A stretch of DNA of 64,000 bases, from assembly GCA_024509875.1 (NCBI GenBank), contig JAMPIV010000584.1, forward strand, positions 1 to 64,000, read 5' to 3'. A program made the translations under genes and the position numbers. Positions 1 to 11,181 of this stretch are shown piece after piece (within the stretch, counting starts at the first letter, position 1; each line of letters opens with the position of its first letter). Source of the DNA: Oreohelix idahoensis (taxonomy: Eukaryota > Mollusca > Gastropoda > Stylommatophora > Oreohelicidae). The notes below the pieces were generated by a model, which did no database searches, was not told where the DNA came from, and worked only from the letters and a program-made list of their open reading frames with translations.

Positions 1-420
1 CCACGACCTGTTGTGTGGGATGTACGCTGCACCTCGGCCTCTTCAAACAAATTATTATAAACTTACTCAGAGGACTCCCCTTTTAGATTTTCAGACAAAC
101 TGGATTATTCACATGTACTGTGATTTGTCAACATTTATGGAGATATCGAACCAAAGGCCCCGGTTCAAATCTAGGGAAGAAGAAAGGGGAAAAAAGCCAA
201 CAAATGTTTTGTCATCACTGGTAGGGTTTTTAATTTTTATTTTTTAAACTCTGGTATTATTTTTGACCTTAATAAACAAAGAAGGGGTTTACCATTTTTA
301 AAACCGCCTGGTAACCTTGACCTTGTACACAAAGGTGATTTACCATTACTCACCAGATGCCCAACCTAGTGGATTAACATTACTCATACATGTTCTCAAT
401 TTTTAATTTCTCTAATTCAA
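1..420. other. Unassigned AT-rich sequence
   Basis: I see no supported gene, RNA or repeat in this stretch. Short open frames exist but show no recognisable domain. Confidence 0.5.
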
Positions 421-1200
421 AAACTCATGATTCTCTTTATTTGCTTCTTTTCCTCTCTTCAGCTTCTCTAATCTAAATCTTTTTTCTGTTCTGCAGCAGC
501 CCTCGGCTTCTAATTTTTTCTTTTGTTTTTTTTTTTTTCTTTCTGTTCTGCAGCGAAAGCAGGCAGCAAACTACTTCTCTTTCTACTTCTAGTTTTTTTT
601 TTTTTTTCTGTTCTGCAGCTGGTCAGCTGCAGCAACTTTATAGTTTTTTTTTCTTTTCTTGCAGCAGCTTTCCTAATTTTTTCTGTTTTCTCAGGCAGCA
701 GTCAACTTTGCACCGTAATTTTTTGGTTTTTTTTCTTGTTTTTTCTGCTTATTTTCTTTTTTTTTTTTTTTTTTTTTTTAGCACCAATTTTATTCTATTT
801 TTTTTCTGCTCTGCTGCATTCAGCTTTTCTCTAAATTTCTTCCTGTTTCTGCCCTCAAATCTTCCTTTCCTCTTCCACTTGCATCTGCAATTTCCTTTCT
901 TAAAGTTCAGCAGTATCAGTTATCTAGCTTTCTTCTTTTTCTAATCTTTTTTTCTTCACTTCAGCCCTAAGGCTTTTTCCTTTCTTCTCTGCAGCACGGC
1001 TTTTTTCTTTTTTTTCTTCTACTTTTTTGAAGTTTTTCTTCCCCCCTTTCCTCGTTTTGTTCCCTTCCCTTTTTCCCTCTCCTCCTCCTCCTCAGGCCGC
1101 AGCTTTTTTTTTTTTCCTCAAGTGTCACAGCAGCTCTTTTTTTCTTCTTTCAACAGCAGCTTCAGGCAATTTTTTTTTGTTTTTTTTCTCTCTTCTGCAG
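420..1200 (+). repeat. Polypyrimidine low-complexity block with recurring CTGCAG motifs
   Basis: The plus strand is almost entirely C and T, with long T runs broken at irregular intervals by motifs such as CTGCAGCAG or GCAGCAG (near 490, 548, 615, 660, 695, 990, 1150 and 1195). Long open frames here are only a consequence of T-rich composition and are not genes. The run ends abruptly near 1200. It may be a degenerate tandem repeat or an intronic pyrimidine tract; the sequence does not decide between them. Confidence 0.7.
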
Positions 1201-1444
1201 AGCTAAGATGCTTTGTGCATATTTGAGGCAACAGCCCATTGTTCTCTCTAAGTCTTTTCCAGTCTTATCAAGAGATTTTTCCTTGTGCAACCAATGAAAT
1301 TAAATCTAAAAATGTAGACATATTGTCTTCTTTTAAATCAGAAAGAAAACCTGAAAAAGAAAAAAAAGTAAATAAAATTACCCTCTTTCCACGTTTAACT
1401 GGAGAGGACAAGTCGCCCCTGAATACCTTTAGACTTAGTTCTTA

Positions 1445-2857
1445 GTCCCAAACTTGTTATGGTTTTTATAATAACCAATGATAACTTGTAGTACCTGTGG
1501 GGAACAACCTCCCACTGTTATTGTCACACTACAAATAAGTTGAAGGGGGAGGATGGGGCGCGAACAAGCCTTACAAAGGGACTCTTGTATACACTCAATG
1601 TGTTGTAATCCTCAAAAGATCACTTGAGTACCTGTAGAAGAACAAAAAATATTTCCCCTCTAGCCAATCACTTCTTTGGGAGCCACAAGCCTTAACAAAG
1701 GTCTTGTACATTTTGTTTTATAAACAATAACAATCATAAAGTAACTGATCTGTTACTAAACTATCAGTGTATACCCACTATAACTGTCTACGTCATACAG
1801 GTCAAACCTAGGCAAGACATTACAAAGGACAAAAACAACAAGAAGAAGGGAGGAAAAAGACAATAATGAAACACATTTGCAGGGAGAGAGAGATCAAATT
1901 AAAATTTAAAATTTAAATAGGAGAGAGAACACAATGAAAAACAATGATCAAAAAAGAAATAAAAACCGTGATCACAGAAGAAGAAAACGTGCATGATAAC
2001 TGCCCATTAAAATACAACAAGACAAATAACGCCCCACCAGTGTATAATTTGATTGCTAATATCATTATACTACATAATGGGTGTTTTGTGTTTGTAATAT
2101 ACCAAACGCCCCTAAAAAAAATAAAAAAACCCAGCCCAAACAGACCCACCTGACAAAAAAGAGAACCGAAAAAAGAAAAGCTGAAGACCCCCTCCACACA
2201 AACCAATCAACCAAACAAAGAAAACACAAAACACTGCCGCCCACACAACCGAAGGGTTAAGGCCAGAAAGAGAGGGGGGGGAGGGGGAAAAGAGAAAGGA
2301 AAAGGAAGAAAAAGAATGAACACCTCATCACAACTAACAGAAATAGCAGCAAATTGTTGCTAACAAATTTCCAATTAAGAAAATGTGTACCTATCGAATA
2401 CTAGTACCAGACCAATATAACTCGGCATACCTTGTACTAGTTACACAGAACATAAACTAATTTAATACATAACAAATAACATGTAAGCATAAATAGCATA
2501 TAGCATACAATATAATTTATGTCATGAATGGAATGTGTTGCAGGTATAGTGTTGTAAAGCAGGCACAGTTTATTTAATTAATAATAACAACTTGCCACTT
2601 AATTATTCAGTAATAAGATTTATTTTCTAAAAACTATTTCCAACTGTCAATTTTTTCTCTTTTGAGCATATGAAGATCCAACGATGAACTATGCACTTTA
2701 TTTTCAACAACACTGTGATTCTTCTGTACGTTGAGAAATGTCAACAATATTGATCCAGCTATTTTCTACACTTGATACCACTGTCCTGTGTAATACTGTC
2801 TGTACAGCGAAAAACTGTCAACAAGCGCTGACCTAGATACAGCATCCTATCGGTAAT
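1445..2857. other. Unassigned purine/A-rich DNA
   Basis: The stretch is A-rich and G-rich on the plus strand (for example around 1800-2330) and then AT-rich. No domain, tRNA or clear repeat was recognised. It forms the left flank of the LTR element. Confidence 0.4.
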
Positions 2858-2862
2858 ACAGG
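2858..2862. repeat. Target-site duplication ACAGG, left copy
   Basis: ACAGG lies immediately left of the TGTT start of the left LTR and is repeated at 13445-13449, immediately right of the AACA end of the other LTR. Five bp is normal for Ty3/Gypsy integration. Confidence 0.75.
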
Positions 2863-3896
2863 TGTTGCGTGGTGGTTTGCTCTGAACAATGTTCCATGTG
2901 TTATGAATAAAACAATTATAAAATTCTGGCCATTGTTTTCTTCCTTGATATGTTAGTTTTAGTGCATCGTGCCTTTGATGGAAGATGAAGCGAATGCTGG
3001 GGGTGGAAAAGCGGTGAAGCAAAACAATACTTGATTGCTAATTTGGAAATACGATTTGATTTTGAGAAGTCGTTTCAATGGATTTGAGTCCGTACATTTA
3101 ATTCACCATGTACACATTTTAAATAGAGGACAGAACATGAGCTTCATGCATAAAATTTAATTATCAATGGCATGGTAGACATGCTGTTTTACGAATTCAT
3201 TCAGGGGAAATATAATTCCGTTTTTTTTTAAGGATACAGGAGCAGTAATTGTCCGTCAGTAAACATCACAGCTATAATAAAAACGCGGCCATATGGAAAG
3301 ATTCCCATTGGCTACCTGCCGAACAGTGCAAAGATTGCGACTGGATTTCTGAATATATATTCAATACGAAATAATTTGACGATTATTCTTCTCCTTCTGA
3401 GAATAGAATCTTAAAATTAAAAAAAAAACCTTCCCTAACCTCCATTAAATTTCCCTCTCATAAATATAGTTCTAGGGAGACTGACCCATGGTCCCATCTC
3501 AAAAAAATACACATTTAGAAATAAATGGCCTATATCATGCCCATTGCATTGGAAGCGTTTTTAGTTTTTTGATGGGTGGCATGGCTAGGAAAATTTTAGA
3601 AAAAAAAACGCAGCTATTTTCAGCTTGGCGGTCAAGTAACAAAGGGTAGCGTTTCTTAGGACAGATTATTCTTTAGTTACCGAACTGTGTTCTCCTAAAC
3701 AACGCTATACACGTTCATGAGGATCGATCGTGCATGGAGAATGGCGGTTCAATAATTGAAAACTCTATAGCGTCGCAAATATATTAAATGCCTTCTTAAC
3801 CTTCTTAACAATTTTGCAACGTCTGATGAAACCTTTAAGCAGCAAACGGCGTTTATAATAAATTTTTCAGTAATAATTGATACCGTGTATAAAAGG
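2863..3896 (-). repeat. LTR, downstream (3') copy of the minus-strand element
   Basis: It aligns from end to end with 12652-13444. The first 130 bp are nearly identical. From about 2990 on this copy carries many 1-5 bp extra bases, making it about 240 bp longer than its partner. The right boundary is approximate because the AACA end is not recognisable after TACCGT at 3881-3886. The dense small insertions look like uncorrected read error rather than ageing. Confidence 0.85.
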
Positions 3897-5290
3897 AAGT
3901 TGTTTAAAAGCCCCCCCTGGTACCACCGGGGAAAGAAAAATCGGCAATGTGATATTTATGGAAATGTTTAACCTTCAAAGATATCAATTGCGACGTCTGG
4001 TAAGCCGCTTTAGCAAAAAAAGCGGCGTTAATAAAAACCCAATTTTGTTGGAACAATATGGGGCCGACTTTGTAATTCCTGAAGCGTTAAAAAAACCGGT
4101 GTTGAGATTTTCGATAGGTACATTTTTTAGAATTTTTTTTCAACCTAATCTATTCCGAAGCTTAACAATTTTTTCAAAAAATTCTAACAATTGTGACATA
4201 TGGCCGATTACTTTGATGTTCTAAAGTACCTACAGAATCCGTGTTTATTTCACGGTTCATTTCTAAGTATACAAAACTATTTGCCTTGTATAGTCATTTT
4301 AAACAATCAGTGCTAAGTTGAATATATGAATCAATATTATACATATATTAATTATATCAAAGTAAAGGTACTGTTGTCTTATGTAATAGTGAAAATGATT
4401 AAAAATTCCTAATTAATTTAATAGTTAGGTCTGTCGTATTAGTATGTTCATTATAGGGAATTAAATTTGACTTGAACTTAAAATTAAAATTAATTAATTA
4501 ATTAAAAAATAAGGAGTTAAATTATTTAACTATGGTTTCTAATGTAACGTGCGATGTTATGAGAGAAAGAAAGAAAGACACAAAACTAATTGTGAAGTGA
4601 AAGAAATAGGAAAAAAGAAATTCGAATATAAGTTTTTTTGGAAATTTTTTTTAACTTAATTGTGTGTGTTAAGTGTTAGTGAATAATAACTATCTAATTT
4701 AACTAACTAAATAATGTATAGGTACATTAAAAAAAATTATTAATCTAATACTTGTGTGAGATTTATTTTCTCTTTTCATAATTTCTTCTTTTTTTATTTC
4801 GTCTCTTTTTTTTTGTTTTTTTCATTTTTTCATTTTTTTTCTCACATTTCATTTTATTGATAATAATTCAATTAAGAAGTTAAGTTAACTAATTAATTAG
4901 TACAGGATATGATGATCCATCCGTAGTCTTGATCCTGATGAATTCTTTTAGGCAAAAATGTTCACACGTTTACGTTGGAAAGAAATGTCATTTATCACTT
5001 CACCCAAGAATTATGAGTCCATAGGATAATAAGTTCGACTTGTCGTTAGATATTATTCCATGATTGTTCAATGATATTTTATATCGTCGTGTATGGGGAC
5101 GTTTAGACGACGAAGTTTGAATGTCCTATGTAATTATACCTTGATTGTCTTTTGTCGTTCAATTCTGTGATGCATATAGTGTTTATAAAGTTTTAAAATT
5201 ATTGGAAGGCAAGGTTAGTTTTCCTTTATAGTTGATATACTTCGTTCAATTTCAATCCAATGTAGTTCTGATTTGATGTAGTTTAAGAGT
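3897..5290 (-). other. Internal 3' region of the LTR element, no recognised ORF
   Basis: This lies between RNase H and the 3' LTR. It is AT-rich, has long T/A runs and shows no readable protein; no envelope-like gene is visible. A G7 run on the minus strand at 3911-3917, just upstream of the LTR, is the only candidate polypurine tract and is weak. Confidence 0.5.
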
Positions 5291-6420
5291 GTCAAATATT
5301 GATTTTCGTCGTCAATAGGATTTTACGTGACAATGCATCTGCCACACAATTTTCAGTGCCAGGTATGTGTGCAATGGAGAACTCTCGAATGGCTGTAGGA
5401 TGAGATTTGAATATCTGGCAAGTTTTCTGGCTTTGTATGATTTGATCGACGCAAGGCTGCTACAGCACGTTGGTCCGTCTGTATGGTGAAGGGTAGCACC
5501 GAGTAAGAAAATTTTTCAAGCTTCGTTATTGCCCAGATCACAGAGATAAAAGTTCCTTGTCGACTGTTGAGTACTTTGTTTTTGCAGGCTTTAGCTTTGT
5601 TGAAATGTATAAGGTAGGGTGTAGAATGCTGTCATGGTTCTGGAGCAGGCATGCACCAATGCCGTAGTTACTAGCATCTGTTCGTAAGAAAAATCTTTTG
5701 GAAGCATCGGGAAGTCTTAAAATTGGTTCATGTGAGAACAAATTTATAATTTTGTTGAAAGTTTCATTGCATGTACCAGTCCATGTCACCTTCACCGGCA
5801 TATCTTTTTTTAACAATGAAGACAATACAGCCGTGATGGATGACAAGTTTGGTATGAATCTACTGTAATATTGAACAAGTCCTAACAAACTCCTGACCTG
5901 TTTCTTCGTCTGAGGAACTGCTATGTTTAGAATTTTGGAGACTGTACTANTAGGTAACGTTCGGATATATCCCGATCCAATGATATGTCCCAAAAAGGTT
6001 ATCTCATTACACGCGATTTGCACCTTTGTAGTTTTAGCAGTTAGATGATAATTCCTTAGAGTGTCAAAAACATATCTAAGTCCCGAAACATGTTCCTCAA
6101 ACGACGAACTAAACAAGCATATGTCGTCAATATATGTAATAACGTCTGGTCTACCTGATAAAATTTGTCGCATCAGGCGAATGAAGGTAGCTGGCGCATT
6201 AACAAGCCCAAAAGGCATCACATTCCACTGGTATAGACCTTGTGGAGTGGACAATGCGGTGTAGTACTTAGCCTTTTCGGTCAGTGGTATCTGCCAATAA
6301 CCTTTAGTTAAGTCTATCTTACTAAATATAGTTGCGTTGGATAGACGTGGCAGTAAGTCGTCGATAAGTGGATGTGGTTCGCTGTCAACTATAGTCTTAG
6401 CATTTAATTTTTCTATAATC
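5290..6420 (-). pseudogene. pol: Reverse transcriptase and RNase H part of pol, frameshifted
   Basis: The main open piece (5538-6458) carries RT motifs in order: a SKIDL-type strand with the first catalytic Asp (about residue 49), PFGLVNAPATF (about 82-92), and the YIDD active site (about 109-112), followed by the connection and the first RNase H motifs (RTDAS, then the catalytic Glu in DKELL). The frame then shifts near 5540, where RNase H continues to about 5353, and shifts again near 5400. The RNase H end, with an ADALSR-like motif, lies near 5330. The upstream junction with the integrase frame is broken at an A5 run (6408-6412 on the plus strand shows T5). An ambiguous base N sits at 5950. 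RNase H is the last pol domain; no integrase follows it. The protein would copy element RNA into DNA. Confidence 0.88.
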
Positions 6421-8133
6421 AACACATAGTCTAATGTTATTGTCCTTCTTCCGGACAATCACTAATGGAGAAGAGAATGGCGAATTACTAGTCTCAATGA
6501 TTCCCAGAGACAACATCTGTTCAAGTTCCTTAGTAGTTTTAGCAAGGAAATGTAAAGGAACAGAATAGGGATGTACACGAATAGGTGTATCATCATTGAG
6601 AGTAATGTCATGACTGATAGCCGATGTGCGACCCGGGACGTCGGTCAACACATCTGGATAAGATTGTAATAGATTAGCAATCTGTAGACGCTGTTGCGGT
6701 GTAACCGTTGAAGAGATGGTTACATCCCGCCAAGATTCAGTAGGTTGAACTACTGGTACAGGTAACGGTAACTGTACCTCAGGAAAAGAAGATTCTTCTT
6801 CCTGGATGACAGATAAGTTAGTATAATGACAAGTGGATACTGTGTTGTCATCTAGTTCATGAAAAATTGACTGTAAGTGTTCAGGACGTGTATGAAATTG
6901 CTTGAGCATGTTAATATGAAATATCTTTGTGTGTCCCTTGATATCTAAGACGTAATCAACGTCGGAAATTTTATCAATGACTTTGTAAGGACCATTCCAA
7001 GATATCAATAATTTATTGTTATTGTGAGGAAGTAACACATAAGCCTCGTCGCCTGGGAATAATTGGCGTAATCGTCGAGACTTATTTTGTAGAGATCGAG
7101 CCTTAGCTTTTGCAGCCTCAGAAGAAGCTGTTGCCAACTGGCAAGACTCAATAATGTTCTTCCGAAGATTAATCACGTACTCGTAAGATGACTGAGTGTC
7201 CTGAGTCATCTCGTCGTCAATTAATAAGTCTTTTATTAGTCCCATAGGACCTCTTGGGGGAGCACCAAAAACTAATTCAAAGGGAGAGAAGCCAGTTTGT
7301 TCATGCGGTACCTCCCGATAAGCAAAGAGAACAGCTGGGAGTGCTCTGTCCCAGTCATGAGGGTGCTTAGCAGTAACCTTATGTAGTAGTTGTTTAAGTG
7401 TACGGTTAAGTCTTTCAACCGCACCATTACTCATCGGATGATAAATACTACTTAAATTCCTATCAATGTCCCAAGTTTTCATGACTTCCTTCATGGTGTC
7501 AGATATAAACTGTGACCCATGGTCTGATAAAAGTTTTCTAGGAAACCCTATTCTAGAAAAGATGAGATGTAGTGCATCAGCTACATCTGTGGTAGTGGTG
7601 GTCTTTAATGGGATAGCTTCTGGCCATCGTGTGCACAAATCAATGCACGTAAGGACGAATCTATGTCCTCTGGCCGATGGTAGCAATGGACCAATAATGT
7701 CTATTGCCATCTTGTCAAAAGGTCTCACTGAGATATCGCAAGCCTGAATAGGCGCCGTGTGAAAAGCTCCACGTGCTTTCACTTCTTGGCATGTAGTACA
7801 GGAACGTACATACTGCGAAATATCTCTTGACACCCCTGGCCAAAAGAATGAAGACAGTACTCGAGATCGTGTTCGAGTATATCCCATATGTCCAGCACAA
7901 TGTGAGTCATGTGCATGTTGAAGAATGTACCGTCTAAAAGTATATGGGACCATAACTTGTTGTTTCATTTGTGATTTGTCATTAAAACATCTAATCAATA
8001 TGTCATTTTTAATAACAAAACAATGTTTGTTATTATTACCTGAGGATAGATTGTCAACTTTATCAACCAACTTAAAAAATTTTTTTAAAGATTTTATCCT
8101 CTTTTTGTTTGGTTGCAAATGTTTCCCTGTCAA
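6397..8133 (-). CDS. pol: Integrase fused upstream of the RT N-terminus (pol)
   Basis: This is a 578-codon open frame. The integrase zinc module is visible as H75, H82, C112 and C115. The catalytic triad is D145 (in AIDIIGP), D204 (in SDHGSQF) and E240 (in NGAVERLN), and the D204-E240 spacing is the canonical 35 residues. A WNGPY-containing C-terminal module spans about 358-418. After a linker the same frame enters RT (SYPDVL near 491, RVHPYSVP near 519, SSPLVIVRKKD near 554, CVDYRK near 570) and stops at a frameshift. The real frame probably starts further upstream: the zone 8140-8330 encodes in another frame a TTRAQ motif often found before Gypsy integrases. The integrase is intact in its key residues. 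Confidence 0.9.
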   Translation of the reverse strand: MTGKHLQPNKKRIKSLKKFFKLVDKVDNLSSGNNNKHCFVIKNDILIRCFNDKSQMKQQVMVPYTFRRYILQHAHDSHCAGHMGYTRTRSRVLSSFFWPGVSRDISQYVRSCTTCQEVKARGAFHTAPIQACDISVRPFDKMAIDIIGPLLPSARGHRFVLTCIDLCTRWPEAIPLKTTTTTDVADALHLIFSRIGFPRKLLSDHGSQFISDTMKEVMKTWDIDRNLSSIYHPMSNGAVERLNRTLKQLLHKVTAKHPHDWDRALPAVLFAYREVPHEQTGFSPFELVFGAPPRGPMGLIKDLLIDDEMTQDTQSSYEYVINLRKNIIESCQLATASSEAAKAKARSLQNKSRRLRQLFPGDEAYVLLPHNNNKLLISWNGPYKVIDKISDVDYVLDIKGHTKIFHINMLKQFHTRPEHLQSIFHELDDNTVSTCHYTNLSVIQEEESSFPEVQLPLPVPVVQPTESWRDVTISSTVTPQQRLQIANLLQSYPDVLTDVPGRTSAISHDITLNDDTPIRVHPYSVPLHFLAKTTKELEQMLSLGIIETSNSPFSSPLVIVRKKDNNIRLCVDYRKIKC

Positions 8134-8139
8134 TAGGTG

Positions 8140-9650
8140 AATTGACTACAAATTCCTCTTGGTTGTCTGCATCCATTTTATTATCATCAACTTTCTCCAT
8201 GAGTTGAGTCTGCGCTCTAGTCGTCACGGCGTTTCCAGTTTCCAGTGTTAGGTTATGTTTCTCCCATTCTATAATCTCATCTGGAGTACAATCTTTACAG
8301 GTCTGCCCGTGTATACGACGAAACCGACCATCAAATCAGCTAGTTTATAGGCTTTTTTTAGCATACATACTTTTACGTTCCCTGTTGAAAAGAAAGGAGT
8401 GTTGTGTTAACATGAATAATAGCTGTGGGGGTAAATATAGTTTTTAAAACAAAACAGTGCAACGGAATATTTGTTGCAATTAGGATGTACCAACGAGTAA
8501 TACCCTAGTCGTTATGTATACGTAGTTCGTTGTGGATCCAAATCATGGGGGTAATACCAGCGGGGGATGAGACGACGGATTCCATTAACTAATTATCCCC
8601 AAAAAGTTTTCTTCGCCATGTGAGGTTAATGTCATTAGGGTATGTATTCATTGTCCACTTTGATACATTGGTTTGATGGCAATGCTTTTTTTAAGTGTAA
8701 CCTTATCAACCCATTTAAATAAGGGCCCATATAATCGCAAAGAAATTGGACTGGGTTTTAGGGACAATAATAGCACTGTGGGGGTAATTAACCTCTTTTC
8801 ATGCCAAAAAAAACTGTTAAGTAGCAGCAAAGATTGTGGTTATTTAGGCCATTCTAATCCGGTTGCTGCTTGAAAATGAGGGGCTTAGGTGAGCCCCATT
8901 GTGTATCGCATCTTGAGGAAACTCCGGGATATTTAACAGTGTTATAAATATTATTAAGTTTAAAATTTTTCAAATTTCAGAGTATGAAAAGTTAACGATG
9001 CAATTAGTACTGCGATTGTTAATTTATTTAGTACTTTAGGACTTTAAATTATCACCATCTACGATGTAATTGACTTGATAAGTGGTACCTTTATCTTCAG
9101 GTGGAATGACTTTTGTGATACTCATGCTATTGGTTGACACATACTGTCCCCACCGTTTATTTTTGTGTTGAAATATTTGTAATGTCCGGGAATATGATGA
9201 ATTATTCAAATTGAGATTTTTTTGGTTAACATTTTAATGTAATTTATATACAACTGTTATTTGTTTTGTAGCCTATGGTTTTGGGTACCTGGGAATGTAT
9301 GATACCCTATTACATTGTCCTCTGTGGTGGGTAAAACTCTTGGATTGTTCCACCAAAAGTTGAAAGCAACTGACATATTTTTGTTTGCAATTAGCTAGGG
9401 ATGTACCAGCGACTGTTCCGTACACCAATCGTTTGTGGATCCCGCAAATCCCTCAAACTGAGAGATACGGATACCGGATCCATTAAATACCTATCCTCTT
9501 GTCCCTGTTAAAAATTTAATTTAGGGTAGTCCTGTTCCATCGTTGACTGCAAGACCTACCTCTGGTGTAATATGTCCGCAGTTAAGCACTGTTTTTTTTT
9601 CGCCTTCTGCAAAAATGGGGAAAAATAAGATTTGCATTGCTGGCAACTAT
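8140..9650 (-). pseudogene. Presumed protease zone between gag and integrase, unreadable
   Basis: By position this should hold the aspartic protease and the start of pol. Only the stretch just before integrase (8140-8330) is interpretable, with a TTRAQ-type motif. I could not find a D[ST]G protease motif in any frame. The stretch contains two related segments (about 8480-8640 and 9395-9520), both with GGATCC and a run ending in TTAA-rich DNA, suggesting a duplicated or misassembled region. Confidence 0.4.
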
Positions 9651-9739
9651 TTGCCACATTATATAAAATTAATAGCAAAAATGCATGCAGCAAAGACTGT
9701 GTTTGTATTATTATTGTCAATGTGGGACCTGAGCTTATA

Positions 9740-11181
9740 GGGGTCAGTATTTATAAAATCATTATTTGTAACTGCCGCCCCTGTATTATGGTTGTAATGA
9801 GATGATCCCCGAGAATGAGATCGATTCCGAGTATAATTGTTAGAATTATCTCGTCGTCCTCTATAGTAACTATTATCTCGATGTCTCGAGCTACGATTAT
9901 TACCATTCCAGTTATTATTATTATTATTGGGAGTATGTGATCGATTATAATGAGTGTTATGTTGACCATTGTGGTAGTTTGTTTGAGGTGAATAATTTCT
10001 ATCTCGTGATCTACCTCTGTTGAACTCATTTTTATTGTTGAAATCATTATTATGTCCCTTCTGAAAGTTAACATTGTGATTTCTTTGGAACCTGCTTCTG
10101 TCTACACTGTGATGTCTTTGTTTGTTTTTGTGATTGTAGGCCATATTAGACGCCACAGGTAGAGGTTCTCTTAATGAGGAGTTAGAAATGGTTGCATTCG
10201 GGTGTGCCGAACAGTAGTTTAAAGAAATTTTTTCTAACTCATCCATAGTACCTGGTTTACGCTCCTGCAAATATGCAAAAAAAATGGCTGGCTAACCGAA
10301 GATAATACCTTATTCCCGTATAAGTAGTAAATCAACTAATTTGTCGTATGATTTTGTTGACTTCTGCCAGTTCAACCCCATCTATTAAATGTATTGCGTA
10401 TGTTCGCAATGAATCCTGCAAAAATCCCTTGGAGATTCAGGTAATTAAAATTCCCTTAAATTTCAACCTACAGTGTTCCTCGTCCAGGTGAAACCTTCGT
10501 AAAAGCAAGGACTTAATAGCACCGTAGTTATTTGCTATTGATGGGTCAGCATTTTGAGAAGCTGTCAATGGTTCTCCAACCAAGAATTCATTTAATTTGA
10601 GTACCCATGACTCTTCAGGCAAATGGTTTGTTTTGCAAGTCTGTTCAAAACGTGCCAGGAACGATGAAAAGGTCGTCGACGTTCAAGTTGAAAAATGGGT
10701 AATTTTTAAAGTTTGTAGAAATGTTTAGGTTGGCTGGATGATGATCCATTTTGTGCGTTATTATTCTGGTTTGCATCAGCACTTTGTGCTTGTAATCTTG
10801 CTGTCTCCAATTTAATACGCGCCAATTCCATTTCTTGTTGTAAAGTAATTTCCTCTCGTTTCAATTTATTCTCTTCTTCCTGTCTGGCGATTGCTCTTTG
10901 CTCTTCTCTTTCACGTTGAGCAATCTCTCTCAATCTATTTTCCTTGTCAATTTGCTTCATCTCACGTTCTGCTTCCTCTTTCTTTAATGCAGCCTTTTTT
11001 TCTTCTCTTCTCTTTCTTTAATGTAGCTTTTTTTCTCTTCTTCCTCTTTCTTTAATGCAGCTTTTTTCTCTTCTTCTTTTCTTTCATATTTTTCCAGTTC
11101 TGATTCAGCAAACTGACGAAGTTCTTGAGATTTATAACCGTATTCACGACCAATCTTAACGAAATGGTCTATAGTAAGCAT
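9740..11181 (-). pseudogene. gag: gag polyprotein, frameshifted
   Basis: Three pieces in different frames follow each other. 11181-10984 starts with Met and becomes a Lys/Glu-rich coiled coil. 10960-10706 continues the coiled coil (ERE/QEEE repeats) into a Gln/Asn/Ser-rich linker. About 10700-10437 holds a capsid-like segment (LPEESWVLKLNEFLVGEPL) similar to SCAN-like Gag of animal Ty3 elements. 10270-9740 is a very Asn/Arg/His/Ser-rich tail that may bind RNA in place of a CCHC zinc knuckle, which I could not find. Gag would package element RNA. The breaks between pieces make this copy non-coding as assembled. Confidence 0.72.

Noticed and set aside
523..944. Phe-rich, apparently membrane-like open frames
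   Set aside because: Phe and Leu codons result from T-rich DNA; there is no domain and the frames overlap each other.
3877..4224. 115-codon plus-strand frame
   Set aside because: It overlaps the LTR end and the indel-rich zone, and matches no family I know.
9751..10074. Ile/Thr-rich 107-codon frame on the minus strand
   Set aside because: It is an alternate-frame shadow of the Asn/Arg-rich Gag tail.
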